Assembly (NCBI GenBank): GCA_922989275.2
Contig: OV277862.1
Span: 44,727,786-44,791,785 of the forward strand
Origin: Gari tellinella
Lineage: Eukaryota; Mollusca; Bivalvia; Cardiida; Psammobiidae
Direction: 5' to 3'
DNA length: 64,000 nucleotides
Part shown: positions 1 to 10,108 of the stretch, one piece after another
Numbering within the stretch: the first letter of the stretch is position 1
How the letters are laid out: every line of letters starts with the position of its first letter
The notes under the pieces: model-generated
Told to the model about the DNA's origin: nothing
What the model saw: the letters and a program-made list of their open reading frames with translations, nothing else
Database searches by the model: none
Program-made: the position numbers and the translations under genes

Positions 1-2
1 AA

Positions 3-216
3 TACAGTAGAACCTCTCTATTACGACCACTAAATTCTGTCAAATATAAGTCGTTTTTAAGACAGGTGACTGCTTAAAGCAATGTGAAAGTGAAACAGAA
101 AGCTCCTGCAGGAGCTTTCTGTTTCACTTTCACACTGCTTTAAGCTGTCACCTGTCTTTTATACAGACACCTTTTAGCATTCTTTTTAGTGGTCGTAATA
201 GAGAGTTTCTGCTGTC
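3..216 (+). mobile_element. Family B palindromic element (pogo-like ends, core 2)
   Basis: The ends are TACAGTAGAACCTCTC and its degraded inverse near 215, followed inward by TTACGACCACTAAA. The centre is a long perfect hairpin (AAGCTCCTGCAGGAGCTT) flanked by GTGAAACAG arms and CTTAAAGCA. TACAGT(A/C)(A/G)AACCTC ends with TA duplication are typical of pogo/Tigger-type miniature elements. It lies in an intron of the NRF-6-like gene and has no coding capacity. Confidence 0.85.
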
Positions 217-291
217 ATATAACCTATTCAGCTTACACAATATTTAGTGATCGTTTCATACAGGTTTGACTGTAAAATGTATTTATGTCAG

Positions 292-1178
292 GTTGGATTA
301 ACGAAGTGTTGTCCTGGAAGGCGTTCATCCCACTGGGTCGCCTGACTTACTGCGCCTATCTCATACATCCGGTCTGCATGTCCGTGTTCACCTCCAGTCT
401 ACGTAGGCCCTACTATTTTACAGACTACAGTACAGTGAGTATAGCAGAGACAACTATATAAAGTCGAACTTCGATATCTCGAACTCGCTTAACTCGAACT
501 ACGCGATATATCGAAACATGAATATGCCTTATTTCAAGCACGGTTTAGGTCAACATACCCGTATTTCAAAGTTAAAACGCGGCTTAGCCGCATTTTAACT
601 TTGAAATACGACTATGTGCAACTTATCGAGTTCGAGATATCGAAGTTTGACTGTACCTTCCTAAACAAAACTTAACACGTATGAAATGAATTAAATTGTT
701 TTAATTTACTCCTTAACTCTCATGGCTTTATAAACTCCAAACAGTTTTCGCCTGCTTTTGTTTCTCAAAATAAATCAATCTATTGCCGTGTTTATCTCAC
801 TATACTTTCTACCTTTCACGGAGCCTATTTTCTGACGTTATTCCTTCATCCTTTAAATAACATATACACATTTAACCAGAAGGTTCGCTGTCATTTTCCC
901 ATTGTTCTGTCTTGTTTTATGTAATGTGTTTTCTGTCAGAGTGTGGGTAGGTAAATATGTGTTCTGTGTCTGAAACACTCTGTTGTACTTATTACTATAG
1001 CGTATTATATTTTTACTCGCATTATGTATCGTATTCTTAAGTATAGCTGTTGCCATTTCAGGTGTACCTGTTCTTCGGTCATATGGTGACATCCTATGGC
1101 ATTGCGTTTGTCGCCTCCCTGGCCTTTGAGTCACCTATGATGTCCTTGGAAAAGGCTATATTCAAGAGGGGGAAATGA
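292..1178 (+). CDS. NRF-6-like acyltransferase 3 family protein, last two exons
   Basis: This is the C-terminal end of a membrane acyltransferase of the NRF-6 (nose resistant to fluoxetine) family. The exon at 292-434 is preceded by TTATGTCAG and followed by GTGAGT. It reads WINEVLSWKAFIPLGRL then TYCAYLIHPV, matching the family pattern of a PL-RLTY-YL-HP segment in a late transmembrane helix. The last exon at 1062-1178 follows CCATTTCAG and reads SYGIAFVASLAFESP, then LEKAIFKRGK and TGA; the SY..A...SL.FE.P..LEK pattern is characteristic of the family terminus. The first exon begins with two bases that complete an upstream codon, and the junction at 434/1062 is phase 0. Upstream exons lie outside the window. 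Family members are multi-pass membrane proteins, described in nematode gut lipid and drug handling; the substrate here is unknown. The family call is strong, the orthologue is not resolved. Confidence 0.85.
459..655 (+). mobile_element. Family G palindromic element
   Basis: Inverted ends AAAGTCGAACTTCGATATCT and CGAGATATCGAAGTTTGAC enclose a hairpin made of TTTCAAAGTTAAAACGCGG and its inverse. Ends of the form TACAGTCGAACTTCGATATC are pogo/Tigger-like. It sits in the last intron of the NRF-6-like gene. Partial copies occur at 47440-47562 and 48780-48875. Confidence 0.75.
656..1061 (+). other. Remainder of last intron of NRF-6-like gene
   Basis: AT-rich intron sequence ending in GCCATTTCAG. 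No repeat or coding signal was recognised. Confidence 0.5.
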
Positions 1179-1215
1179 TAGGCTGTTATAACCGTGCGAC
1201 GAGACATGACGGCGT

Positions 1216-1469
1216 TTAACTCTTTACCCCATAGCATGTTTCTAGTTTTGAAAATAGGTGACCACTTAAAGCAGGTTGAAAGTAAAGCAGAATGCGCCAT
1301 AAGGTACATTCTGCTTTACGTTCAACCTGATTGAAGCAACCACCTGCACGAATAAAGAAAAATTCTTATGATACGAGTCATATTCATGACCAATAAATTG
1401 GAATATATTTCTTCAGCGGAGGAATAAACTGAACGCGGTAAAAAGTGCTTTTATGGGGGAAAGGGTTTA
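1216..1469 (+). mobile_element. Family C palindromic element (TTAA-type, core 2)
   Basis: Starts TTAACTCTTTACC and ends GAAAGGGTTTA. The centre is a hairpin of AAAGCAGGTTGAAAGTAAAG with inverse. It begins 38 bases after the stop codon of the NRF-6-like gene, so it probably lies in that gene's 3' untranslated region. Confidence 0.85.
1351..1356 (+). terminator. Candidate polyadenylation signal inside the MITE
   Basis: AATAAA 173 bases after the TGA at 1176-1178. It is the first such hexamer downstream and lies within the family C element, so the transposon may supply the transcript end. Use of the site is inferred only. Confidence 0.4.
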
Positions 1470-2133
1470 GCCTAATACAGGAGAAATATGTTGAAACTAT
1501 AGTACCCATTGCAAACAGTTTAGAGCCAGATCGGATGTCAGGTAACTCGATTTCTGATCAAGCTACAAATTACTTGAAACTCTGGTTAAAATAACTTGTC
1601 TCACTTTTTTTAAAGAGTTATAGTATTGTACTTTGGTTTAGTTTCATTCAAGAACGGAAACAGAACAAAAGTGTTTTAAATGCAATTAAGCCGAAACCGA
1701 AAAGCAGAATACAGTTCATTTATGGACTAGCATAAAGAACAATTTTATTTGTAGAAATGTTACTCTGGTGTCAGATGGATACTGTAAAACAATCTTCTCG
1801 GAACAGGGAAGAAGATAATAGAACAAATACTTTACTTACATCTACACGGCACATCTTCATATATGCCACATTTCATATAACATACATACTATTATATTCA
1901 TTGCAAATAGAAATATATATATATTACACTTAAAATAGTTTCGTAATATTCAATTTGCTATAAATTACGGGTACCACTATGTATTGAGAATAAAATGGAC
2001 ACTGTAAACATTTAACGCTAGAATATATATACGATCTAAAATTTGGTTTGAAACGGGAAGTACATATATATTTCTGTGGGACCGCACTGTTTGCAACTAT
2101 ATTTACAGTGGATAGCACGCTGTTCTTCCACTT
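1470..2133. other. Intergenic stretch, no gene seen
   Basis: AT-rich sequence with a partial core-1 half (CAAACAGTTTAGAGCC, near 1513) that is too decayed to place in a family. No coding or RNA signal. Confidence 0.4.
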
Positions 2134-2386
2134 TTAACCCTTTACCTGATAGTCTATTTATAGTATTTAAGATGTGTGACTATTTAAAGCAGGTTGAAAG
2201 TAAAGCAGAATGCGCCTTAAGGCGCATTCTGCTATACTTTCAGCCTGCTTTAAGCTATCCTGTGCTAGAATATAGAAAATATTCCCTATAATAGATATTC
2301 ATGACTGATTAAATTGGAACTATTTTCTTCAGCGGAGGAATAAACTCATATTCGCTAAAAGGCGCTTCTATGGAGGAAAGGGTTAA
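2134..2386 (+). mobile_element. Family C palindromic element, intact
   Basis: Flanked by TTAA on both sides (2134-2137, 2383-2386), with inverted CCCTTTACC/GGAAAGGG ends and a 65-base hairpin at the centre (AGAATGCGCC TTAA GGCGCATTCT). TTAA plus CCCTTT ends match the piggyBac superfamily pattern. No transposase is present. Confidence 0.9.
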
Positions 2387-2823
2387 ACGCAGACGCATTG
2401 CAGTTATATATACATGTGTAGGACAATTCTGAGAATACATGTCAATCTAGGCGACAAACAGTTTGGAGCCTGATCCGACGCCGGGTAACCAATCTGTTTG
2501 CAATTGACATAATGTTTTAGCATGAACGTGTTTATTGGGAAAGAATAACTTCTTTTCCATTGTACCAAATACGAAGTGTCGATGTTATTTAATTGACTAC
2601 TGTTGTGACGGTGCATATATTATGATATATGCGAACATGTTAGATCCAGATAGACATCGGGGAATCTCTGCGTCTATTTAGGATTCTATTTTTGTCATTC
2701 ATGTCAATATGTAGTTTAGTTACATGGCATTGCCTAAAACTAAATGTGTGAATAAAATGAGTTCCCAATACAAAAGTGAATGGTATTTATAGCAGTGACA
2801 GGTAGGTAGAAATCAGTGACGAG

Positions 2824-3166
2824 TTCAGTAAAGAAATCGATGGCCATCGATTGCGAGTTGGATACCGTTGTCTGTAGTACAGTGAAGAAAACATTTTCTT
2901 TCCATATAACCCCGGTTACGCTTAATCTATTATTTTCATTGCAAACAGTTTGGAGCCAGATCAGACGCCGGGTTATCCGGCGTCTGATCAGGCTCCAAAC
3001 TGTTTGCCACTCAGATTAAAACTGGTAGTTTGAATTGTCAAAAAGTTGTCATTTTCTGTATTTCATTGCAATGTGTTTACGTTTGAACGGAAGGATAACG
3101 TTTTCTCCACTGTATTCCAGACAGGTAGCCACCCCGCAATCGATGGTCATTGATTTCTTTACTGAA
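2824..3166. repeat. Inverted repeat interrupted by a family A element
   Basis: TTCAGTAAAGAAATCGATGG at 2824 is matched in inverse near 3147-3166, and similarity extends over about 42 bases on each side. The family A element lies between the arms, so an older foldback sequence was apparently split at its centre. Confidence 0.7.
2878..3114 (+). mobile_element. Family A palindromic element, diverged
   Basis: Ends TACAGTGAAGAAAAC and GTTTTCTCCACTGTA. The core-1 hairpin GGAGCCAGATCAGACGCCGG is at 2951-2970, with its inverse following. It is older than the near-identical 250 bp copies elsewhere in the window. Confidence 0.85.
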
Positions 3167-4096
3167 CACACTACTGATGAATACATGATAATTACGTTTT
3201 ATAACATGACCAACCGTTCAGCAGGGTAGTATACCCATTGAGTATTCTCTTTATTCATCGAGTCTTTATTCAAACAGTTGAATAAAGATGCAAATGACGT
3301 CATGTTCATGACGTTATGATTCTAACTTCATATACTAACTTCACGATCTGGAGCAAAACTAAATACTATATTTTCGCATTGATTTAGCAAATAAGATGAT
3401 TAATAAGTTTATCAAAATAAATGTGAGGTTAGTTTCCAGATACCTAATGCTGTTCTTAAAAAAAGAGTTTGATCGGTTTTATCTCTATTCTACCTTATCA
3501 CAGCTGCAAGGAAGCAGGCAAAGCAAATTAATTACGGTTTTGTTATTGTGCGAATTGGTAGTCATGTTATAAGTAGACTATTTCATTCGTTTTCCTGTTG
3601 TGTTAAATTTTATTAAACTCGTCATCTAAAAAATGATTAACAAAATCTGCAGAGCTTCGTTTTTATCGTTTCTGATGACTCGTTTAATATATTCAATACC
3701 ACAAGAACACTCATGGAAGATTCTCTATTTACTTGTGTCTTAACCCCTTCTAGACAACACGTATATTTGAGAAAATTTTGGATCAATAAAGGACTTTATT
3801 AATATTTACCCTGCATCTGTTGAGGCTTCAAATTGTTTTTCACCTACCGGTAGATTGAAATTAAGCGCCAATACTGTCAAAACATGTCATTTTTACAATG
3901 TTGTATAGATCCACATGTACACTGTAGCAATAGATTGGCTTTACCATATTTATATATGTTAATTTGTTTATTCATAGTTAAATAAATCTGATTAATATAA
4001 TTTAGTTGCTTCGTTGTTTTGGTTTGAACAAAGTTTATATGCTACAAACGGTGTTATTAAACTTTTTACTTCCAAGGTCGTCAGAATTGACATTTC

Positions 4097-4140
4097 AAAC
4101 AGTTTGGAACCGCTGCGTCTGATCAGGTTCCAAACTGTTT
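4097..4140. repeat. Isolated core-1 hairpin
   Basis: AAACAGTTTGGAACC is followed within 15 bases by its inverse GGTTCCAAACTGTTT, without recognisable outer ends. The same hairpin is in the duplicate at 7997-8040. Confidence 0.7.
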
Positions 4141-4285
4141 ACCACTCATATCAAAGTTTTATATGTCAAAAATGCATTAAGTTTCAAAATTTTAAAAGTA
4201 TAAGCAGACGAAAAAATATAAGCAGACGCTCATATTGCATCAACTATGTTAGACGGGTATTTCTTTAATACTTGCAGAGAAGGAG

Positions 4286-4512
4286 TTAAAACATTGCAAT
4301 TTCCTACCAGTTTGCTTTAGACTGACCGAATTAACACTTTGCATGCTGGGTAACTTGTACGCCTGTACAAAGTATGTGTTTTCTGCAACTGTTCTAAAAT
4401 ATAGCATTTTCTAAAACAAATTTCAAAGCAGGGTCTTAGTGTGTCAAACAGTTTCGATCCTGACGAGACACCGCGTTACGTCTAATCTGGATCCAAAGTT
4501 TTGCAAAGCTAA
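4286..4512 (+). mobile_element. Family J element, decayed copy
   Basis: A TTAA-type left end and a degraded core-1 hairpin (CAAACAGTTTCGATCCTGA, near 4445). Its counterpart at 8447-8677 keeps TTAA on both sides and a better hairpin. Confidence 0.6.
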
Positions 4513-4927
4513 TCAATGTGGCACATATCCTAGCATGGTAAGAGCTAAACATATGTCACAGTTTACATTGACCCTATGTCAAGCGATGTCAAATAAGGTC
4601 AGAGTATATCTTATAATTATACTAAACCATGTGAGAGGTTGTCTGATTAAGATCACTTTATCAAAATTCATAAATACCTTTGGTCAATATGATTATGTTT
4701 TTATCAGTCGGACTATAGCAACAGAGTTAGTTAACCCGTGCCCAAATAGAAGCTTTGCAAACAGTTTGGTCCAAGATTATACTCCATGTTATGCGGCATG
4801 TGACTCAGACTAAGTTACATCTGATCAGGATTCAAACTGGTTTACACTGGACTTCTGTCTTAAAACCTATTCTACGCTAATTGCAGACAACACTATTGAA
4901 GCAGACTACGATAGGATGGTGAAGGGG

Positions 4928-5126
4928 TACAGTGGATAATACGTTATTCTTTCCTATTTAAACGCAATCAAAATGCAAACCCATAGCATTCAAATTCAGA
5001 AAATGGTTTTTATTTAGGTATGAGTGGGAAAACAGTTTGGAATCAGATTTGTCTCCCAACTGTTTTCAATGGTAAATAGCTCAAACGCAAACGCGTTTAT
5101 TTGGAAGGTAGTAGACTTCTCCACTA
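4928..5126 (-). mobile_element. Family A element, shortened core
   Basis: Left end TACAGTGGATAATACGTTAT, right end ACTTCTCCACTA. The core hairpin is reduced to AAACAGTTTGGAATCAGATT with a short inverse. It lies inside duplication copy 1. Confidence 0.7.
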
Positions 5127-5473
5127 AAAGCCCTCACTATTAATTTGGTGATGAAAAGGTCACACATAAAGTATTTTCTTATACTCTTCATAGAAATGAG
5201 CCGTGTTATGAAAAAACCTGACTTATTGCATTGCAAACAGTGTAGATCAAGGCCAGCCGCCGCTGGCCTTGATATACACTATTTGACAACCACATACATC
5301 TAATGCAATTTCTGAAGCTGTAATATATACGGTATTTGACAGTGTAGACCAACTCAGATACGAGTACATGTACAAAGGCTAAGATGACAACAGTGCTCGG
5401 TCTGTACAATGTTGCAATGCAATAAGGTTGGTTTTCTCATGGCACGGCTCAAGTGCATTTTATGAGTCTAAAA

Positions 5474-5596
5474 GAGGGTCATACGCATACTTCCCTGCAT
5501 CCTGAAAGTTAATTGCTGTAATTTAGGCAGAAAGAAAGGCGGAAAAATTCTACAGGATCTTTCTCCTTTACATCTTTACATGAACCTTTTCTTAAG
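5474..5596. repeat. Family Q core-2 fragment
   Basis: GGGTCATACGCATACTTCC followed by a degraded AAAGGCGGAAAAATTCTACA hairpin. A second copy lies at 12191-12312, so this is a dispersed repeat related to core 2 with a different left flank. Confidence 0.5.
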
Positions 5597-5782
5597 CAGC
5601 CACTAAATTATGTTAATTATTAGGCGTTTACGACAGGTGACCGCTTAAAGCAAGATGACAGTAAAACAGAAAACTCCAATAGGAGCTTTCTGTTTTACTG
5701 TCACCTTGCTGTAAGCTGTCACATGTCTTTTATACATGTACATCCAATTTACCTTTGTTTTAGTGGCCGTAACGGAGAGGTG
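5597..5782 (-). mobile_element. Family B element, truncated left end
   Basis: CACTAAATTATGTTAATTAT, then a core-2 hairpin (ACAGGTGACCGCTTAAAGCA, TAGGAGCTTTCTGTTTTACT), ending TTTTAGTGGCCGTAACGGAG. The terminal TACAGT is missing on the left. Confidence 0.7.
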
Positions 5783-5805
5783 TACCTGTATTAGTATTCA
5801 AAGGT

Positions 5806-5950
5806 GTACATGTATAGGTAGATCGTTTGATCCCGGGTTGGGGCAGTTTTTTGAGAGGGTATATTGGTCGACTGTCCGAACACATGCGTTTTATCTAGAC
5901 ACTCAGGTTTCCTCCCACAGAAATGACCAAATACGCAACCTTTTGAGCCT
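5806..5950 (+). mobile_element. SINE-like fragment with Pol III B box
   Basis: GTTTGATCCCGGGTTGGGG resembles a tRNA-type B box. It is followed by CTGTCCGAACACATGCG and GGTTTCCTCCCACAGAAATG. A diverged copy is at 12386-12515 with the same order of blocks, as expected of a dispersed SINE. Both copies lie next to a family Q or B fragment. Confidence 0.5.
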
Positions 5951-6224
5951 TCGAAAGTGATTGAACTTGTTTCATAATTGGTGTAAAATAAATAATGTTT
6001 ACACTTCAACTTAAGGGTGTATCGAACCCAAAGTATCAAACTTGTTTTCTATCATTGTTTGTTTGGAAGAGCTATTTATGATGAATGAAAAAATGGAAAA
6101 AAATATATATGGTGGTGTCCTTTTTTTTTTAGCTACAGCGATTTGAAAAAGGTATGTAAAATTTGGACTTTTTCTCTCAAATTTTACCCATTCAGGGTAC
6201 AAGCTTCAGTAAAATCTATTTCAA

Positions 6225-6715
6225 AACAAAACAAACATGATAATTTGGGTTTTCATTATTTATTTCATGTCTATGGTGGTATTTTCACATATAGAAACCA
6301 AATTCAGACAAAGCAGGCACTAGGTTTGAACAATATGGATCCTCAAATATCAAAAATATGCTTTTTATAGGGCATGATTTTATTAGATTTTTTATTTTAT
6401 GAAAAAAAAGTATAAAAGTTTGAAAATGAAATAGTTCTAGTATTAAACTTTTTCTTATATTCTACTAAATGAAAGCCAATGCTAAGGCAGTTCAAAATAT
6501 GAAAAGAAATTGAAAGGTCAGTGTTGAAAAGTTTGAGTTATTAAAGTAAAAAGAGTTATCTCCCCTTACAAAATTTACAGAAAAGTACCATATCGATGAT
6601 ATTTAGAGCTATAAATTTCACATTTGGTGCCTGTTTTCTCTTAAATTGGTTTTTGTATGAAGAAATACTACCATAGATAGGAAATAAACAAAACCAAAAC
6701 AAATTATCTTCTTGC
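6225..6715. repeat. Inverted repeat with ~120 bp arms
   Basis: The arm at 6225-6345 (containing CTATGGTGGTATTTTCACAT) is matched in inverse at 6595-6715 (ATGAAGAAATACTACCATAG), both AT-rich, with about 250 bases between them. Probably the ends of a non-autonomous foldback element. No coding content. Confidence 0.6.
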
Positions 6716-6786
6716 TTGTATACAGCCCCTTTATCTCTAAGCTGTATCTCGAGCTTGAGTCGCACATCATCGTCTTTTCGCTTCTG

Positions 6787-6963
6787 GGGCCCGTTTTACT
6801 AAACTACTTACGCAAATATTTTAATTTATATTTTTTATTATCACTTGCTACATGTACAAACAGCAAATAGCCAGATCAAAGGATGCGCTTTAAGCGCGTC
6901 CTCTGATCTGGCTATTTGCTGTTTGCAAACGTTTATGATCGAAAAATAAGAGTAAACGGGCCC
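6787..6963. mobile_element. Family P element (GGGCCCGTTT ends, core 1)
   Basis: Ends GGGCCCGTTTTACT and AGAGTAAACGGGCCC enclose a core-1-type hairpin: AAACAGCAAATAGCCAGATC and its inverse around GCGCTTTAAGCGC. The element ends exactly where duplication copy 2 begins. Confidence 0.7.
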
Positions 6964-7360
6964 TGATGAATACACGGTAATTACGTTTTATAACATGACC
7001 AACCATGCAGCAGGGTAGTATACCCATTGAGTATTCTCTTTATTCAACGGGTCTTAGTTCAAATAGTTTAATAAAGATGCAAATGACGTCATGTTCATGA
7101 CGTTTTTATAGTAACTTCATATACTTACTTTACGATCTGGCGCAAAACTAAATACTATATTTTCGCATTGATTTAGCAAATAAGATTATTTATAAGTTTG
7201 TCAAATTAAATGTGAGGTTAGTTTCCAGATACCTAATGCTGTTCTTAAAAAAAGAGTTTAATCGGTTTTATCTCTATTCTACCTTATCACAGCTTCAAGG
7301 AAGCAGGCAAAGCAAATTAATTACGGTTTTGTTATTGTGCGAATTGGTAGTCATGTTATA

Positions 7361-7476
7361 ACCATAGGTGGTTCTCTCGAGTTGGTAATATACATACTAG
7401 AGGTCTATCTATTTATAGAACAATATAAATAGAGTAAGGGTACACACATTTGTTTTCCGAGAGAACCACCTATGGT
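7361..7476. mobile_element. 116 bp palindromic element with TATA duplication
   Basis: Ends ACCATAGGTGGTTCTCTCG and GAGAGAACCACCTATGGT are perfect inverses, with TATA directly duplicated at 7357-7360 and 7477-7480. Copy 1 of the duplication reads CATGTTATAAGTAGAC without the insert, showing the empty site. Confidence 0.9.
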
Positions 7477-8165
7477 TATAAGTAGACTATTCCATTCGTG
7501 TTCCTGTTGTGTTAAATTTTATTAAACTCGTCATCTAAAAAAATGATAAACAAAATCGGCAGAGCTTCGTTTTTATCGTTTCTGATGACTCGTTTAATAT
7601 ATTCAATACCACAAGAACACTCATGGAAGATTCTCTATTTAGTATTTACTTGTGTCTTAACCCCTTCTAGACAACACGTACATTTGAGAAATTTTTTATT
7701 GATATTTACCCTGCATCTGTTGAGGCTTCAAATTGTTTTTCACTTACCGTTAGTTTAAAATAAAGCACCAATACTGTCAAAACATGTCATTTTTACAATA
7801 TTGTATAGATCTACATGTACACTGTAGCAATAGATTTGCTTTACCATATTTATATATGTTAATTTGTTTATTCATAGTTAAATAAATCTGATTAATATAA
7901 TTAAGTTTCTTCGTTGTTTTGGTTTAAACAAATTTTATATGCTACAAACGGTGTTATTAAACTTTTTACTTCCAAGGTCGTCAGAATTGACATTTCAAAC
8001 AGTTTGGAACCGCTGCGTCTGATCAGGTTCCAAACTGTTTAACACTCATATCAAAGTTTCATATGTCAAAAATGCATTAAGTTTCAAAATGTTAACAGTA
8101 TAAGCAGACGAAAAAATATAAGCAGACGATAATATTGCATCAACTATGTTAGACGGGTATTTCTT

Positions 8166-8420
8166 CAGGGCTTCCATAAGTTGACATGAAAAATCCTAAG
8201 ATTTCCAAATTTGCCTTTTTCAAGTGCGATTTTACGAATCGTACCTTTACCCCATAGCCTTTTTCTTGTTTTGTTGACATGCGACCACTTAAAGCAGGTT
8301 GTAAGTAAAGCAGAATGCGCATTAGGGCGCATTCTGCTTTACTTTCAGCTTGCTTTAAGCTACCATGAACTTGGGAAAAATCCGGAGATTTAGGAAAAAT
8401 CCGGAGAAATGGTAGTCCTG
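8166..8420 (-). mobile_element. Family C' element (CAGGG ends, core 2, 6 bp duplication)
   Basis: Ends CAGGGCTTCCATAAG and ATGGTAGTCCTG, flanked by TTTCTT at 8160-8165 and 8421-8426. The empty site GGGTATTTCTTTAATA is in copy 1 near 4257. The central hairpin is core 2 (AAAGCAGGTTGTAAGTAAAG). The ends and duplication length differ from family C although the core is the same. Confidence 0.9.
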
Positions 8421-8446
8421 TTTCTTTAATAATTGCAGAGAAAGAG

Positions 8447-8677
8447 TTAAAACATTGCAGTTTCCTACCAGTTTGCTTTAGACTGACCGAATTAACACTT
8501 TGCATGCTGGGTAACTTGTACGCCTGTAAAACGTTTTTCGTCTGCAACTGTTCTAAAATAAAGTATTTTCTAAATTTCTTTTCCAAACAGGGTCTGAGTG
8601 TGTCAAACAGCTTCGATCCTGATGAGAGGCCGCTTTACGCGGCGTCTCATCTGGATCCAAACTGTTTGCAAAGTTAA
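8447..8677 (+). mobile_element. Family J element (TTAA-type, core 1)
   Basis: TTAA at both ends. The core hairpin CAAACAGCTTCGATCCTGAT pairs with TCTGGATCCAAACTGTTTG. Counterpart of the copy at 4286-4512. Confidence 0.65.
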
Positions 8678-8892
8678 TCACTGTGGCACATATCCTAGCA
8701 TGGTAAGAGCTAAACATATGTCACAGTTTACATTGACCCTATGTCAATCGAGGACAAATAAGGTCAGAGCATATCTTATATACTAAACCATGTGAGAGGT
8801 TGTCGGATTAAGATCTCTTTATCAAAATTCAGAAATACCCTTGGTCAATATAATAATGATTTTATCAGTCGGACTATAGCAACAGGGTTAGT

Positions 8893-9139
8893 TACAGTGG
8901 AGAATCTGTTATTCTTTCCCGTGTAAACGCAAACGTACGCAAACGCAAAACACTAAAACGTAGAAAAGTACAATTTTTTGACACTGATAATTCATATTTA
9001 TCTTGGTGGCAAACAGTTTGGAGCCTGATCAGACGCCGGGTTACCCGGCATCTGATCTGGCTCCAAACTGTTTGCAGTGTAAATAATAGTTTTAGCGTAA
9101 ACGCGTTTATTGGGAAAGAATAACGTTTTCTCCACTGTA
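8893..9139 (-). mobile_element. Family A element with demonstrated TA duplication
   Basis: TACAGTGGAGAATCTGTTAT at the left and GTTTTCTCCACTGTA at the right, with the core-1 hairpin at the centre. The matching position in duplication copy 1 (4732-4733) has one TA and no insert, so the target duplication is TA. Confidence 0.95.
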
Positions 9140-9420
9140 ACCCGTGCCCAAATAGAATCGCACTTAAACCCTTTTCACAGCCGTAGGTAACTAAAGTCGG
9201 CTTTGCAAATAGTTAGGATCCAGATCAGACATCGTGTTACATGCTCTCGCAACATCCAAAGATTAATTCGCGAATGAAAACTGCATACATGTATGCCCCG
9301 CCTACTCTTCGAAACTTTTCCACAAGTCCCGCCCTCTCGAGAAATGGTGTTTATACGAAATGAACAGCATTTTTGTCAATGGAATTGAATGGGGCAAATG
9401 TAAATATTTGGATATGAGTG

Positions 9421-9509
9421 AAAAAACAGTTTGGAGTCAGATTTGGCTCCCAACTGTATACATTACGTAAACGGGTTCATTTGGAATAAATAAAGACTTC
9501 TCCACTGTA
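9421..9509 (-). mobile_element. Family A element, left part missing
   Basis: Begins at the shortened core (AAACAGTTTGGAGTCAGATT) and ends ACTTCTCCACTGTA. It corresponds to the element at 4928-5126 in the other duplication copy. Confidence 0.65.
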
Positions 9510-9999
9510 AAACCTCGCTATTAATTCGGTGATGACAAAGTCGCATAAAGCCTTTTCTTACTCTTCACAGAATATTATGAGATAACCTTACTTGCTGCAT
9601 TGCAAACAATGTATATAAAGGCCTGGGTCAAAGACGCGGCGACGGGTCATGATCTACATTACTTGACACCCACATACATCTAAGGCATTTTCTGTGGCTG
9701 AAATATATACATGTATCATATTTGGCAGTGTAGACAAAACTCAGGTACACAGCGCCTGTGGTGACAACGGTGTTTGGTCTGTACAAAACTGCAATGCAGT
9801 AAGTCAGGTTTTCTTATGGCTCGGCTGAAATGCATTTTGTGAATCTACCTTATTTCATTCTGATTAGTTTAAACATATTTTATTTCAATTATATACATGA
9901 AATGGGGTTGGGCCACAAGTTCTACCAACTTAGAGACGGCCCTTCCCCTACAGTTTAACAAGTACACATTCTTTTAGAGAGCGGGCATTAGTGAGCCAG

Positions 10000-10051
10000 A
10001 GAGAGAGAGAGATAGAGAGAAAGAGAGGAAGTGAGAGAAAGAGAGAGATAT

Positions 10052-10107
<56 letters not shown>
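10000..10107. repeat. (GA)n microsatellite
   Basis: Interrupted GAGA repeats leading into an uninterrupted (GA)n run from about 10053. Arg/Glu-rich and Ser/Leu-rich frames over it are artefacts of the repeat. Confidence 0.95.

Positions 10108-10108
<1 letters not shown>

Larger units (their letters stand above)
3175..5472 (+). repeat. Segmental duplication, copy 1
   Basis: From TGATGAATAC to the CATTTTATGAGTCTA stretch this segment is repeated at 6964-9847 in the same orientation with scattered substitutions. Shared landmarks include CCAGATACCTAATGCTGTTC, AACCCCTTCTAGACAACACG and GCATGCTGGGTAACTTG. This copy lacks three insertions found in the other copy and serves as the empty-site reference. 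No gene is seen in it. Confidence 0.9.
6964..9847 (+). repeat. Segmental duplication, copy 2 with three later insertions
   Basis: Counterpart of 3175-5472. It carries insertions at 7361-7476, 8166-8420 and 8895-9137 that are absent from copy 1, and the left part of the family A element present in copy 1 is missing. The insertions therefore came after the duplication, or copy 1 lost them precisely, which is less likely. Confidence 0.9.
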
